Shown here: positions 18,101-25,570 of the stretch, piece after piece | Numbering within the stretch: the stretch's first letter is position 1 | How the letters are laid out: each line of letters starts with the position of its first letter | Source: a virus | DNA: 64,000 nt | Virus record (IMG/VR): IMGVR_UViG_3300036770_005214 | Location: 44,123-108,122 of that record | Strand: one strand, 5' to 3' | Notes under the pieces: generated by a model | What the model saw: the letters and a program-made list of their open reading frames with translations, nothing else | Told to the model about the DNA's origin: nothing | The model's database searches: none | Position numbers and translations under genes: made by a program

Positions 18101-19341
18101 GGGTCGGCGCCGCGGAAGCTGTAGACGGCCTGTCGGGAGTCGCCGATCAGCAGGCAAGTCCCCTCGCTCATGCGGGCGACTTCGGCCGCGATATTCACCT
18201 GGATCCAGGTGTTGTCCTGGGCCTCATCCACGATGAACAGCTTGGCTTTCTTCGATACCTTCACGTTCCGGTAGTACGCGATCAGCAGGTCATCGGCGGT
18301 AAGGCGATACCGCCGCCTCTTGAGTTCGTTCGATTGCCTCCACAACTGGATGGCAAGCTCCGCGCCACTGGGGGACACTCCTGGCTCGGTCAGGCCATCG
18401 ACCAACTCTTCCCAATACCGCTTGACATCTTGATACCGAGTATAGTCCGGGTCACCTTTACTCGGAGGCTTGGCCTCATAGGCCTCCATATAGGCCTTCA
18501 ACTCCTTGTAGGAGTTGATGTTGCGGCTTTGTAGCTGACCCTGTACGATGGACTCAAACTTCCGAGCGATGGTCTTCGGGGCGTCCTTGAACGCGTCAAA
18601 GACCGTCTTTCCGGTCTGGGAAGTCTCGCGTCCAAATGAATCGGTCGTGGTCACCGTAAACCGGTAGGCGCGCATATCTGCCTGCCCGTAAACCTCGACA
18701 TCGCTGAATGGCCTTCCGGGATCAACCTGTCTGTGTTCGGAGCGCGCCGTTACATGCGGGTTCAGCAGGGAGTTTACATGCTCACGCACAAGAGCCTTCC
18801 CAAACTTGAAATCCCGGGGGGGAAGCACGGACGGAGGTAGGCTCTTGAAGGGCATCGAGTGATAGGTGCCGACCCGCATCCCCCAGATGACACCCTTGGG
18901 GATGTACTTTGCCAGCTTGCGGGTGAGGTCTGCGGCTGCCTTGCGGGTGAAGGTCGTGAGGACCATCTCGTTCGGGCTCATGCCGCCCGGCTCTCGCCGA
19001 AGAAACCGGTGATAGGCCTTGGCGGCGCCGAGGGTCACGCACCGGGTCTTGCCCGAGCCCGCGCAGGCGGAAGCCCGAAGGATGCGGTAGCCCTGCGAAC
19101 CCGACTCCGCGATGGCGTCCACGAGCAGCCGTTGTTGGGGGTCGCAGCTTTCGTAGTCCCGCAGGAAGTTCTCGTAGCCCTTCGCATTGGTGATGTCCTC
19201 AATGCTGGCAAACAGCTTCTCTTTCTCGGCATCACTTGATTCTTTCTCTGCCTCGTAGGCAGCGTCCCGATCTGCCTGCGAAACGATCGAGGTCACGCCT
19301 GGGATCAGCGGAATGTCTCTGGGGTTCGGGCAGAAGCTCAT
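15187..19341 (-). CDS. UvrD/PcrA-like superfamily 1 helicase with long C-terminal extension
   Basis: This is a 1384-aa superfamily 1A DNA helicase. Walker A ACAGSGKT is near residue 92, motif Ia TTFTRKAAADLTRKLA near 130, and DEAQ at 372-375. YSFRGADPSMF is near 408, SNYRSGHW near 435, TTAHSSKGLEWPTVF near 805 and FYVAVTRAE near 845. Residues from about 880 to the end (about 500 aa) match no helicase part I know. They look beta-rich, with ISPGGTYVGNFTLSLEPRSG and many short strands, which would suit a binding module. The helicase unwinds DNA in replication or repair. It is first in an operon with the XRE regulator, driven by a promoter near 19400. Confidence 0.85.
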   Translation of the reverse strand: MSFCPNPRDIPLIPGVTSIVSQADRDAAYEAEKESSDAEKEKLFASIEDITNAKGYENFLRDYESCDPQQRLLVDAIAESGSQGYRILRASACAGSGKTRCVTLGAAKAYHRFLRREPGGMSPNEMVLTTFTRKAAADLTRKLAKYIPKGVIWGMRVGTYHSMPFKSLPPSVLPPRDFKFGKALVREHVNSLLNPHVTARSEHRQVDPGRPFSDVEVYGQADMRAYRFTVTTTDSFGRETSQTGKTVFDAFKDAPKTIARKFESIVQGQLQSRNINSYKELKAYMEAYEAKPPSKGDPDYTRYQDVKRYWEELVDGLTEPGVSPSGAELAIQLWRQSNELKRRRYRLTADDLLIAYYRNVKVSKKAKLFIVDEAQDNTWIQVNIAAEVARMSEGTCLLIGDSRQAVYSFRGADPSMFELITQRPETQKYEISSNYRSGHWIVEAGNITATYETYVANDEGVKVKTERYEWASGTPAVSMRITGPNEVSYGGTLGEKFQGQVTLTMVDSKGLPLSEAQREEVEKAALERVEKEAEKESLAGRRKFKPSASDIGISKFIAEKIYDEVVRNGRPLTDFAVVSRTNAPLALVERALTRRGLKAMYARETQGVLEGKAATRYFMLLALAAKSIEDPEAAKEALMGILKNDESKFFGGRFKYLPSGSVNKVFRDRWRGGESGIVPMLRGGLHKLVTSKRDAAFDDFLTVADELEELCDAKWEDAPIIAMNLLREWEELPMGDGEEEEGEEETSEEGGGSNSSAVEIYTTMKDLAEQFQDFKSFMEYIKGGREGKNKNPDDSQEEKPKDAVSLTTAHSSKGLEWPTVFVLADREWPRKKSTRSEREEQVRLFYVAVTRAENVVYMVCGKEGASGLATRAIRKITALQLRQREEAQRAARLREIEVIEGPSGYEIFKEGRRYAITVDGLIVSSWPTSEEAIEAYLVPHEEAPRPMADRVDTFILWLNQNAPEVALRVQVHPAYRQLVSAIIADDLSTERLGWRRLGDLFPDVSGDTLRIRFGDRTIGYLVRSPQMVFHGYMELRAPFNEYTVEVIPREQVNVRYGSLFADDSLALLDARSVYGTLVPEQRERPGSAINLDQPEERPMLDRPLEQVGETAAEILTAQSVPLNNLGTPIAFGEVPTPVARVRRIRKLVRVELPKRRGIEDSATGAFNYLLHIISPGGTYVGNFTLSLEPRSGEKVRSYYMLEGSTLTYDTGSALEIYTVSAGDGFAGVLHPMMTLEIPPGTNSLSMLPAMDLTAFAAQQTDDLVLDFLDTPGIGVRDLLLWGAGLGKALTFKGAPGNLTLDMAHPYGVPPTIKTTKFGSELKIYSLGDYLHASALTEGGSRTTVYSGFNLAALTSSGWFSVVSESTLGTTVEWVQEKVGPALPA

Positions 19342-19388
19342 GGTGACCTCGGCAAGTGGATCGGGTGGGAGCAGAAACCTACGCCCAC

Positions 19389-19417
19389 CGTGTAGCCCTA
19401 AGGGCTCTACTTGGCAA
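19389..19417 (-). promoter_or_regulatory. Promoter TTGCCA-N17-TACACG for the helicase operon
   Basis: Read on the minus strand, TTGCCA (19417-19412) and TACACG (19394-19389) are separated by 17 bp, and the -10 is preceded by GGGC. The palindrome GTAGAGCCC-TTA-GGGCTAC (19410-19392) fills the spacer. The start codon of the helicase is about 48 bp downstream of the -10. Confidence 0.55.
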
Positions 19418-19426
19418 CCTAGTAGA

Positions 19427-19729
19427 TCAGCCCTTCAGTTCGCTGCTCGGGCGGAACACAAACTTCTTCTTGGCCTTCACGCGGACCGTCTTGCCAAACG
19501 CTTTCATGGTCCGAGCCTTGGTCGCCCGCACGCGGAACGTCCCGAAGCCCTTGATGCGCACCGGATGGCCGCCCTTCACATGCGCCACGATCTGCTCAAA
19601 CAGGAAGCCAACGGCATCCTTCGCCGCCGTCTTCGAGCAGCGCATACCCGCACCGGTCATGTGCTCCGCAAGCTCACGAGCCAGCGTCACCGTCGTCGCA
19701 CTCTTCGTCTTCGCCTTCGCCTTTGCCAT
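19427..19729 (-). CDS. HU/IHF-like DNA-binding protein, 100 aa
   Basis: This small basic protein has the pattern of the HU/IHF family: an N-terminal Lys/Ala stretch, helices ending FLFEQIVAHVKGG, then the beta-arm core HPVRIKGFGTFRVRATKART and a C-terminal FRPSSELK close to the family FKPGKALK. It bends or packages DNA. The start is ATG 19729 with GGCGGAGG 7 bp upstream; an upstream extension has no ribosome site. It is divergent from the 94-aa gene at 19931. The upstream region carries GGGGGTATACG, a possible -10. The N-terminal Lys run suggests extra DNA contact. Confidence 0.82.
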   Translation of the reverse strand: MAKAKAKTKSATTVTLARELAEHMTGAGMRCSKTAAKDAVGFLFEQIVAHVKGGHPVRIKGFGTFRVRATKARTMKAFGKTVRVKAKKKFVFRPSSELKG

Positions 19730-19930
19730 AGAAACCTCCGCCGAGAGGCTAACATACGCCACCAGCGGAGCAAACACCGCTGCTTCCGCGACGTATACCC
19801 CCTTTGGGCATCCCCCGTCCCGGATACACCGCTTCGTATACCACGAAAGGCGGAATACGTCACGGCATGGTCCGCGAAGACCGGGTAGCATCCCCGTGTG
19901 AGGCTACCGCGCCCACTCTAAGGAGCCACC

Positions 19931-20215
19931 ATGGCGTTCACCGTCACCCGTTACCGTGCCAACAACCCGGGCCAGAATACCCGGTACTTCGACATCACCG
20001 CCCTCGATGCCGACCTGACCACCACCTTCAACCACAACTGCGGTTGGACCCCGGACGACTGGGATCTCGTCTCGACCGACGGCTCCCCCTGCGCCTACGC
20101 GGGCGTGTGGCGTGCGCAGGTCAACGCGACCCAGGTCACCATCACCAAGTCCGGTGCGGGTAGCTCGGGCGGCGCGGTGCGTCTCACCTTGAACCACTCC
20201 GCGCTTCGTCCCTGA
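19931..20215 (+). CDS. Small beta-rich protein, 94 aa (virion candidate)
   Basis: I do not recognise this protein. It is a 94-aa, beta-rich sequence with no membrane segment: MAFTVTRYRANNPGQ, then strands around YFDITALDADLTTTF and TQVTITKSG. It starts at ATG 19931 after AAGGAGCCACC and stands alone between a leader with a GGTAGC/GCTACC stem and a strong 14-bp hairpin. A single gene with its own terminator often codes for an abundant protein, so a shell, decoration or cement protein is possible. The next genes are also small beta-rich proteins. Confidence 0.6.
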   Translation: MAFTVTRYRANNPGQNTRYFDITALDADLTTTFNHNCGWTPDDWDLVSTDGSPCAYAGVWRAQVNATQVTITKSGAGSSGGAVRLTLNHSALRP

Positions 20216-20224
20216 TTCTGGCCT

Positions 20225-20262
20225 GACGAGCCACGAGCGGTTACCGCTGCTCGTGGCTCGTC
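20225..20262 (+). terminator. 14-bp perfect hairpin terminator
   Basis: GACGAGCCACGAGC pairs perfectly with GCTCGTGGCTCGTC around a 10-base loop, 10 bases after the stop of the 94-aa gene. The following bases are only modestly U-rich. This is very likely a transcript end or a strong mRNA-stabilising stem. Confidence 0.7.
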
Positions 20263-20304
20263 TGTGTCTGCCCCTTTCCCCCCTTCGCACTACCGGGTGG
20301 AGCT

Positions 20305-20682
20305 ATGGCGCTGTTTCTTCAGCTTCCCTTCTATGTCCAAGAAACGGCCCTGACCCTCGACGCCCTCTCCAAGACGGGTGTTGGGGCGGTGCTCCCTGAC
20401 CAGTGCGGGGCCCTCGGCCTGTACGCCATCTTCGCCTCGACCGGTGTTCCCCCCTTCGGCGCCTACCAGATGTTCTTGGAGACCCGGATCAGCGGGGCTG
20501 CCGAGTGGACCGACACGGGCGAGATCTTCCCGATCGTATCGGCCGCGGGCGTCTACAAGTTCGCGTTCTCCTCGCCCGTCCTCGATGAAGTCCGCATCCG
20601 TGTGGAAGGGACGAACACGGTGGGCGCGGTGGTCCAGTTCACTTGGCTGGCCGACGTAGACGGCCTGACCCTTTCGACCTGA
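20305..20682 (+). CDS. Small beta-rich protein, 125 aa (spike/vertex candidate)
   Basis: This is a soluble beta-rich protein. Its second half (FLETRISGAAEWTDTGEIF, then a strand pair ending VQFTWLADVDGLTLST) matches in pattern the second half of the next gene, so the two are probably paralogues. The start is ATG 20305 after GGTGGAGCT. The layout resembles small sandwich domains of virion surface proteins, but I recognise no named family. It is first in a tight run of genes to 22845 that ends at a terminator, suggesting one transcript of virion parts. Confidence 0.6.
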   Translation: MALFLQLPFYVQETALTLDALSKTGVGAVLPDQCGALGLYAIFASTGVPPFGAYQMFLETRISGAAEWTDTGEIFPIVSAAGVYKFAFSSPVLDEVRIRVEGTNTVGAVVQFTWLADVDGLTLST

Positions 20683-20689
20683 GGCTCGC

Positions 20690-21061
20690 ATGTTCTTCCA
20701 GTGTAGCTACCAGAAGGACGTCCGCGACTCCGCGACGGTCCCGGTCGTCGAGCAGATCGACTGGCAGATCCTCCAAGCCGCAGGCGGCGGGGCGTACCTC
20801 GTTGGGAACCTCCGCCAGTTCACCATCGGGACGCTGAACGTCCTGGTGCAGACGAGCCTGGATGGGGTCAACTATGTCACGCTGGACAACACCACGCTGA
20901 CGGCAGTGGACACCACCTACTACTACCGCTACGACGGCCCCATTCCACGCTACCAGCGCATCACGTTGACCCCCGCTGGGGGCTTCAACGGAACCCTCGC
21001 CGTCAACTATTACGGCGCCGCTGACGTGGGAGACATCCCCATCTCCACCCTGGTCCTCTGA
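20690..21061 (+). CDS. Small beta-rich protein, 123 aa, paralogue of the previous gene
   Basis: This soluble beta-rich protein's second half (VLVQTSLDGVNYVTLDN, a Tyr run TTYYYRYDG, and VNYYGAADVGDIPIST) aligns by eye with that of the 125-aa gene before it (WLADVDGLTLST). One early Cys is present. The gap to the upstream gene is 7 bp and to the next 9 bp. The ATG is preceded by CTGAGGCTCGC. This is likely a virion surface or vertex component; the function is not proven. Confidence 0.6.
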   Translation: MFFQCSYQKDVRDSATVPVVEQIDWQILQAAGGGAYLVGNLRQFTIGTLNVLVQTSLDGVNYVTLDNTTLTAVDTTYYYRYDGPIPRYQRITLTPAGGFNGTLAVNYYGAADVGDIPISTLVL

Positions 21062-21070
21062 GGTTCCGTC

Positions 21071-21640
21071 ATGGCTGACTACCAGGATCGCAGCATCCGT
21101 CGGAAGCTCGGTAAGAACCAGACGCTCCCGCACACGCACCATCCCCGTGACGTCCCCGGCGTCCTGTCGGTCGTGAGCGCACCGGCGTCCCTGATCCCCT
21201 TCGACACGTTGGTCGAAGAGGGCGTGACGGTCAACCCGAGCACGAGCGCGGTCGTCTTCTCGGTGCTCGACGAGATGTTTATCTCGGCGGTCCTCCCGCC
21301 CCTCACGACGCCGGCCAACAAGTATCGCGTCCACCTTCGGTTCAACGGCAGCTTCCTGTGCGGCTCCGAGTCGCGGCTGGAGTTGCAGTTCTTCCAGGGC
21401 AACCCGCTGGTGCCCCCGACCGTGGCCATCGGCACTGCGTTGCAGGCGGGCAACCCGGGTGCGGGTGGCATCGCGCAGATCCACGCCGTCTCGCTGACGC
21501 AGACCTTCGAGGTCGCGCCCGGAAACTACCTGTGGCAGGTGCAGTGGCGCGAGGTCAACGGCCTGCCCGGCAACGCGGTGGCGAGCGTGGGCGTGCTGCG
21601 CCGCTTCGAGGTTGAAGCCGACACGCTGGTCGTAAGCTGA
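21071..21640 (+). CDS. Jelly-roll-like protein, 189 aa (spike candidate)
   Basis: The N-terminal 40 residues are basic and include HTHHPRD. The remainder is a run of strands (YRVHLRFNGSFLCG, SRLELQFFQGNPL, APGNYLWQVQWREVNG, RRFEVEADTLVVS) in the order typical of C1q/TNF-like or viral jelly-roll domains. The family call is by pattern only. Its stop shares bases with the next ATG (TGATG), so the two are coupled. It may be a receptor-binding spike or a minor capsid protein. Confidence 0.55.
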   Translation: MADYQDRSIRRKLGKNQTLPHTHHPRDVPGVLSVVSAPASLIPFDTLVEEGVTVNPSTSAVVFSVLDEMFISAVLPPLTTPANKYRVHLRFNGSFLCGSESRLELQFFQGNPLVPPTVAIGTALQAGNPGAGGIAQIHAVSLTQTFEVAPGNYLWQVQWREVNGLPGNAVASVGVLRRFEVEADTLVVS

Positions 21641-22017
21641 TGGCCTACGCGGCAATCGTCACCGTGAAGCAAGTCGGGCCCGGCGAATACCTCGTCCGGG
21701 TCTCGGAAACCGACTGTGGGGCCGCGGACGAGGCCACGATCACCGGGCTTCCCGTTGTGGGTCGCGTGCGCCGCCTGACCTGCCAACTGGTTGGCGGGAC
21801 GGCGGTCTCCGTTGACCCCGTGCTGGCGATGGCCGCTGGTGGAACAGGCGTTGATGCCATCGTCGGGCCGGGCACCCCCGCGGCCATCGTGACGAGCCTT
21901 AGCGCCAACACTTATGCGACGCCCACCGGGGACTCGGTATTCTATCACCGCAGTCAGCCGAACGCGGGCGCCGACAACGTGATCGAGACGGTATACAACG
22001 TCTCGGGACGTTGGTAG
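21640..22017 (+). CDS. Small beta-rich protein, 125 aa
   Basis: This protein is rich in Val, Thr, Gly and Ala, with short strands (AIVTVKQVGPGEYLVRVSET, VRRLTCQLVGG) and no membrane segment. It has the same style as the preceding genes and is coupled to the 189-aa gene by a TGATG overlap. I recognise no family. It probably works with the 189-aa protein, for example as a spike base (inference from coupling). Confidence 0.58.
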   Translation: MAYAAIVTVKQVGPGEYLVRVSETDCGAADEATITGLPVVGRVRRLTCQLVGGTAVSVDPVLAMAAGGTGVDAIVGPGTPAAIVTSLSANTYATPTGDSVFYHRSQPNAGADNVIETVYNVSGRW

Positions 22018-22038
22018 AGTTTTGGGAGGAAGGGAAGG

Positions 22039-22584
22039 ATGGAAATCCAAGGTCTGTTGATCGGAGCGGGGCTCGGCTACATGCTGGGCGACCAGAAGGA
22101 CGCGAAGAAGGTTGCGAGCCGCGAGGTGTGGGCCGTTGGTGGCGCCGCCCTGGGGCACCTCCTTCAAGAGCAGATGGGGCCCAAGCCGGCGCCCGCGCAG
22201 TCGCAGGTCGTTGTAGACCCGGGCCTGTCGCACGAGAACGCTCGGCTCAAGCGCGCCCTCGTGGAGACTCGCGCGAACCACTCGCGGACGCTCGCGGCGA
22301 TCGAAACCCAGGTCGACGAACTCTTGGCCGATCGCGAAGAGGCGCCAGCGCCTCGGGTCGCCCGTGCCGCTCGCCAGCCGGCCGCCGAGCCCGCGCCCCG
22401 TCGTCGGGTGGTGTCGCTCGGAACGATGGAGCGTGAGGCGGCACCGTCGCCCGCTCCGAAGCAAGCTCCCAAGGCAGCCGTCCGGCGCCCCCAACTTCCC
22501 GATTACGGGCAGCTTGATGGGCTCCGTGGTGAACTTGCAGAGGCAGACTTGGCCGAAGTGTTCGGCCGAAGCAACACAAGGTAG
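22039..22584 (+). CDS. Glycine-zipper membrane protein with coiled coil, 181 aa
   Basis: Two short Gly-rich hydrophobic segments (LLIGAGLGYMLG near residues 6-17 and WAVGGAALGHLL near 30-41) form a hairpin-like membrane anchor. A helix with heptad pattern (about 60-95) and a Pro/Ala/Arg-rich tail follow. ATG 22039 follows GGGAAGGATGG. Glycine-zipper pairs of this kind are common in small virion or outer-membrane proteins. The next gene is also a glycine-zipper protein, so both may sit in a virion or host membrane. Confidence 0.58.
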   Translation: MEIQGLLIGAGLGYMLGDQKDAKKVASREVWAVGGAALGHLLQEQMGPKPAPAQSQVVVDPGLSHENARLKRALVETRANHSRTLAAIETQVDELLADREEAPAPRVARAARQPAAEPAPRRRVVSLGTMEREAAPSPAPKQAPKAAVRRPQLPDYGQLDGLRGELAEADLAEVFGRSNTR

Positions 22585-22593
22585 GGAGTTACC

Positions 22594-22845
22594 ATGTACT
22601 ACGTTGGCGAAGTTGGCGGAAACAAGAAGGATGTTGTGGTGCCCGAGCCCAAGATGAAGGTTGACACCACCACCGTTCTCACCTCCGGTGTGGGCGCGCT
22701 GGGCGGCGGCCTCGCGGCTACCGCGGTGGGCCCCTCGCTCGGCCTCAAGGGCAAGAGCGGCAAGACCATCGGCATGGCGCTCGGCGCCCTGGCTGGGTTC
22801 ATGTACGACCAGCGCGCGAAGAAGAAGGCCGCTGAGCAGCTCTGA
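22594..22845 (+). CDS. Glycine-zipper membrane protein, 83 aa, motif MYYVGEVG
   Basis: A polar N-terminus starts MYYVGEVGG, which fits the recurrent motif of the 46-57 kb block. Gly/Ala-rich hydrophobic helices follow (VGALGGGLAATAV and IGMALGALAGFM), and the tail is KKKAAEQL. It resembles the glycine-zipper ends of the proteins at 47378 and 48340. The start has GTAGGGAGTTACC upstream. It is the last gene before a terminator. This is likely a small virion membrane protein (inference). Confidence 0.6.
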   Translation: MYYVGEVGGNKKDVVVPEPKMKVDTTTVLTSGVGALGGGLAATAVGPSLGLKGKSGKTIGMALGALAGFMYDQRAKKKAAEQL

Positions 22846-22870
22846 TCTGTCGACGTAGCGTGTAACCAAG

Positions 22871-22897
22871 GGCCCACGTCGCTCGCCGCCGTGGGCC
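22871..22897 (+). terminator. Hairpin terminator ending the 20.3-22.8 kb gene run
   Basis: GGCCCACG (22871-22878) pairs with CGTGGGCC (22890-22897) and is followed by TTT. It sits 26 bp after the stop of the 83-aa gene and just before the ribosome site of the next gene. Confidence 0.65.
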
Positions 22898-22916
22898 TTT
22901 GCACTTGGAGGGAGCC

Positions 22917-23579
22917 GTGCCTACTGCCCGTCAGAGCATCGGGATCGCTTTCGTGAAGCTGGGGCAATCCGACGACCCGGCTATCCGCGCAAAGGGCCGA
23001 CTGGCCCAGACGCTTTGGGTGCGGTCCTCGACGGAGGATATGTCCCCAGGACGGCTTATCGCGCTCGCGGATGCGTTGGTCGCCTTGGCGGACGAGCTAC
23101 CGAGCCCCGAGCCTGACGCGCCCTCCGTGCAGGAAGCATGGGTCGATGTGCGCCCGCAGATCTCCGCGCAGCCGGGAGAGCCCATCCCCAACTACGGCAA
23201 GGCTCTAAGGAGTGTTGCGAGCGCCGGCTTTGCCTACAGCGGTCAGGCCGACGAGACGGACGCCTACCTGGACGAGGCGGACGAGTTTTACGGTGACGCG
23301 GCACCCGAGCAGACCTGGGGCGAATGGGCCGCAGAGAAGGCGGCGGCGCTGGCCTCCCCGGTGACGTCCCGCATCGCCGCGGCAGAGAAGGCCGTCGCAG
23401 ACAAGATTGCCGCGGCAGAGAAGGCCGTCGCAGACAAGTTTGCCGAGCTAAAGGAGGCCGCCACCGCTCCGGTGGAGGAGGGATGGGAAGATCTGAAGAA
23501 CGCCATGATTGCCATCGGCCTCACGGGCGTTCTGGTGGTGGCGATCAGCGCCTCCGCAGGTAGAGGAAGGCGCCGATAA
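22917..23579 (+). CDS. C-terminally anchored helical protein, 220 aa
   Basis: This is a largely helical protein. An 11-residue unit is repeated twice (AAAEKAVADKI, then AAAEKAVADKF near residues 159-182). It is followed by one hydrophobic segment (MIAIGLTGVLVVAISAS) and a basic end GRGRRR, so the tail is membrane-anchored. I chose GTG 22917 because GGAGGGAGCC lies just before it. The last 35 bases overlap the 3' end of the convergent transglycosylase gene, which also ends in a hydrophobic helix plus LRRR. Function is unknown; it may be a membrane-bound virion or lysis helper. Confidence 0.6.
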   Translation: MPTARQSIGIAFVKLGQSDDPAIRAKGRLAQTLWVRSSTEDMSPGRLIALADALVALADELPSPEPDAPSVQEAWVDVRPQISAQPGEPIPNYGKALRSVASAGFAYSGQADETDAYLDEADEFYGDAAPEQTWGEWAAEKAAALASPVTSRIAAAEKAVADKIAAAEKAVADKFAELKEAATAPVEEGWEDLKNAMIAIGLTGVLVVAISASAGRGRRR

Positions 23580-24858
23580 GGCCGAGGCCCACGAGCACCA
23601 GGGCGCCGCCGGCTGCCGCGGGGATGGCACCCAGGGTGTTCGCCCGCACGTTCGCGAGGGGGCCCAGGAACTTGCGCATGACGCTGATGTTCGCGTTGGC
23701 GGCTTCGGTCCCGAACTGGTCACGCCATGCTGGCCGCTCGATGTCCCGTGCGAAGATCTCCGCCAGAGAGAGCACCGTCGCCCCGTTCGCGTAGGCCTGA
23801 CGGAGCCTGTTCCCCCGCTCCCCTTGGTACTCGACGATGATGCGCTGGGTGTTCGCCGTGGGGTCGTGGCGAGCCGCAGACGACATCCCCGCACCTGCCC
23901 CCCTCGCATTGAGTTGGAACAGCCCGCGGCTGTCTTCCGAGCCCGCGGGCACGACGTAGGCGACCGCATCACGGGTCGAGCCGAAGGCCCATGCGCCACG
24001 CCCCGAGATTGCGTTCGTGTCGAGTTGCGACTCGCGGAAGGCGTTGGCGAGTGCGGCCAGCGCGATGCCCGCCGGGATGCCCGCACGCGAGAACTCGGCC
24101 ATGACCACACGCCCGGCGGACATCTGCCGCTCGAAGCGTTCGGGGTACTGGGTGAGATTCGGATAGTTGATGTTCTTGTTTCGGATCACCGTCTCAAGCG
24201 CGGCGTCCGTATCGAAGGCGCCGACGAACACACCGGCCGCCCGCGGAAGGGATGCCAGCATCTCCACCTCTTCGAGCTTGCCGCGAAGCGCAGACGTGAT
24301 CCCTTTGAGGTAGTCCGCCGGCGTGCGGATGCCCGCGTTCGCGAGCCGCACCCGCTCCGGGAACACGGTCGAGGGGTCCTTGTTCATGTACAGCGGGTAG
24401 AAGGTGGCCATCGCAATCTTGGCCAGCGTGTCGAGCGGTCCGCCCTCCAGCCGCTCGCGGGCCCGTGCGGCGTAGTATCGCTGCACGAGGTCCATCTGCT
24501 GCTGCGCATCCATCGCACGGATGGCCCGCGTCGTCGTGCCGAGCCCCTTCGCCGTGCTGGGGGTGAACTGGATCAGCCCTTGCGCCACGTCGGGGTTGAA
24601 CGGCTTGACCCCTTTGACGTCCCCATACTGCGCCTTCGGGTTGAACCGCGACTCGTGCTGGATGACCGCTGCAAGGTGCGCCGGGTTCGCGCCGAGGCTC
24701 CGCGCCACCTCGATGATCTTCAGCATGAGGGTGAGCGGTGGCGGCGACCCGGTGTAGTCCCGGTAGTAGGGCTGAAGCGTGCTCGCGAGCCGCACGTCTC
24801 GCGATATGCGGTAGGGCTCGGTCGCCTCTGCAAAGCTGGGGGACGGTGCGGTAGACAT
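23545..24858 (-). CDS. Lytic transglycosylase with two SLT-like domains and C-terminal anchor
   Basis: This protein cuts peptidoglycan. A first SLT-type domain has the catalytic Glu in AAVIQHESRFNP (near residue 64) and GLIQFTPSTAKGLG. A second, more distant one has ALANAFRESQLDTNAISGRG near 275, SRGLFQLNARGAGAGM near 308, and ANTQRIIVEY. The C-terminus is a hydrophobic helix (GGALVLVGLGLIGAFLYL) and RRR. A membrane-anchored wall enzyme fits entry by a membrane-containing virion (as known for P7 of PRD1) or lysis. The start is ATG 24858. It is convergent with the 220-aa gene and divergent from the J-domain gene. Confidence 0.75.
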   Translation of the reverse strand: MSTAPSPSFAEATEPYRISRDVRLASTLQPYYRDYTGSPPPLTLMLKIIEVARSLGANPAHLAAVIQHESRFNPKAQYGDVKGVKPFNPDVAQGLIQFTPSTAKGLGTTTRAIRAMDAQQQMDLVQRYYAARARERLEGGPLDTLAKIAMATFYPLYMNKDPSTVFPERVRLANAGIRTPADYLKGITSALRGKLEEVEMLASLPRAAGVFVGAFDTDAALETVIRNKNINYPNLTQYPERFERQMSAGRVVMAEFSRAGIPAGIALAALANAFRESQLDTNAISGRGAWAFGSTRDAVAYVVPAGSEDSRGLFQLNARGAGAGMSSAARHDPTANTQRIIVEYQGERGNRLRQAYANGATVLSLAEIFARDIERPAWRDQFGTEAANANISVMRKFLGPLANVRANTLGAIPAAAGGALVLVGLGLIGAFLYLRRR

Positions 24859-24887
24859 GGGATAGACCCCTTCTCGGGAGGATAACC

Positions 24888-25568
24888 GTGGCCAGCTTCG
24901 ACGACGACGAAGATCAAGACATCCAGGGCAAGTACCGACGGGCGTGCGCCACGCTGGGCGTCTCGCTGCCGAAGACTGCCCCGAAGACCCCCCGTGCCGA
25001 ACAGGAGCAGGTGCTCACGCGCTGGAAGGACGGGGTACTCAAGAAGGCTTGGCAGGCTGCCGCGAAGCAGTGGCACCCCGACACGCCCACCGGCAACGCG
25101 GACAAGTTTAAGTCCGCAAAGGAGGCGTATGACCTGCTGGCCGGGCTCCAGTTGCGGCCCGAACGGCCGCCCGAGCCGCCCCCCGAAGTCGACCTCGACT
25201 TTGCGGACGTGCGTCCGAACCGGCGGCCTCCCCCCGCCGAGCCGGGAGCGGCATGGGCTCCCAGGGTCTCGCGGGGCTCGGACGGGGGCATGGTCATCGA
25301 CGTGGGCTTCCTGTCGTTTGACGTCTCGGCGGTGCAGATGCAGGCGCTCGCCGAGGCGCGGAAGATGGCAGAACAGATGCTCGAAGCTCGGCTAGAGAAG
25401 GAACGGAGAGCCCTGAAGAACCGGGTGCAGCGCGAGGCGACCGACAAGTTTATGGACCTGCTCGGCCCCATCCTCGACGGCGTGCCGCTCGCTGACGCAG
25501 TGGACAAGCCAAAGCGCAAGCGAGCGGCGAAGAAACCTGGGTCCACGCGCACAACCGTCATCGGATAG
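24888..25568 (+). CDS. J-domain (DnaJ-like) protein, 226 aa
   Basis: Residues 10-85 form a J domain: helix II region KKAWQAAAKQ, the signature HPD in KQWHPDTPTGNADKF, then KEAYDLLAG. Such proteins recruit and stimulate Hsp70 (DnaK). A Pro-rich spacer, a short strand region and a long charged helix (LEARLEKERRALKNR) follow, with a Lys-rich end. There is no Gly/Phe region or zinc finger, so this is a type III J protein. The start is GTG 24888 after GGGAGGATAACC. It may bring host DnaK to virion assembly or replication. Confidence 0.72.
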   Translation: MASFDDDEDQDIQGKYRRACATLGVSLPKTAPKTPRAEQEQVLTRWKDGVLKKAWQAAAKQWHPDTPTGNADKFKSAKEAYDLLAGLQLRPERPPEPPPEVDLDFADVRPNRRPPPAEPGAAWAPRVSRGSDGGMVIDVGFLSFDVSAVQMQALAEARKMAEQMLEARLEKERRALKNRVQREATDKFMDLLGPILDGVPLADAVDKPKRKRAAKKPGSTRTTVIG

Positions 25569-25570
25569 GC

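Noticed and set aside
17284-18534. Open frame of 416 codons on the plus strand
   Set aside because: It is antisense to the UvrD-like helicase, with no domain and no start signal.
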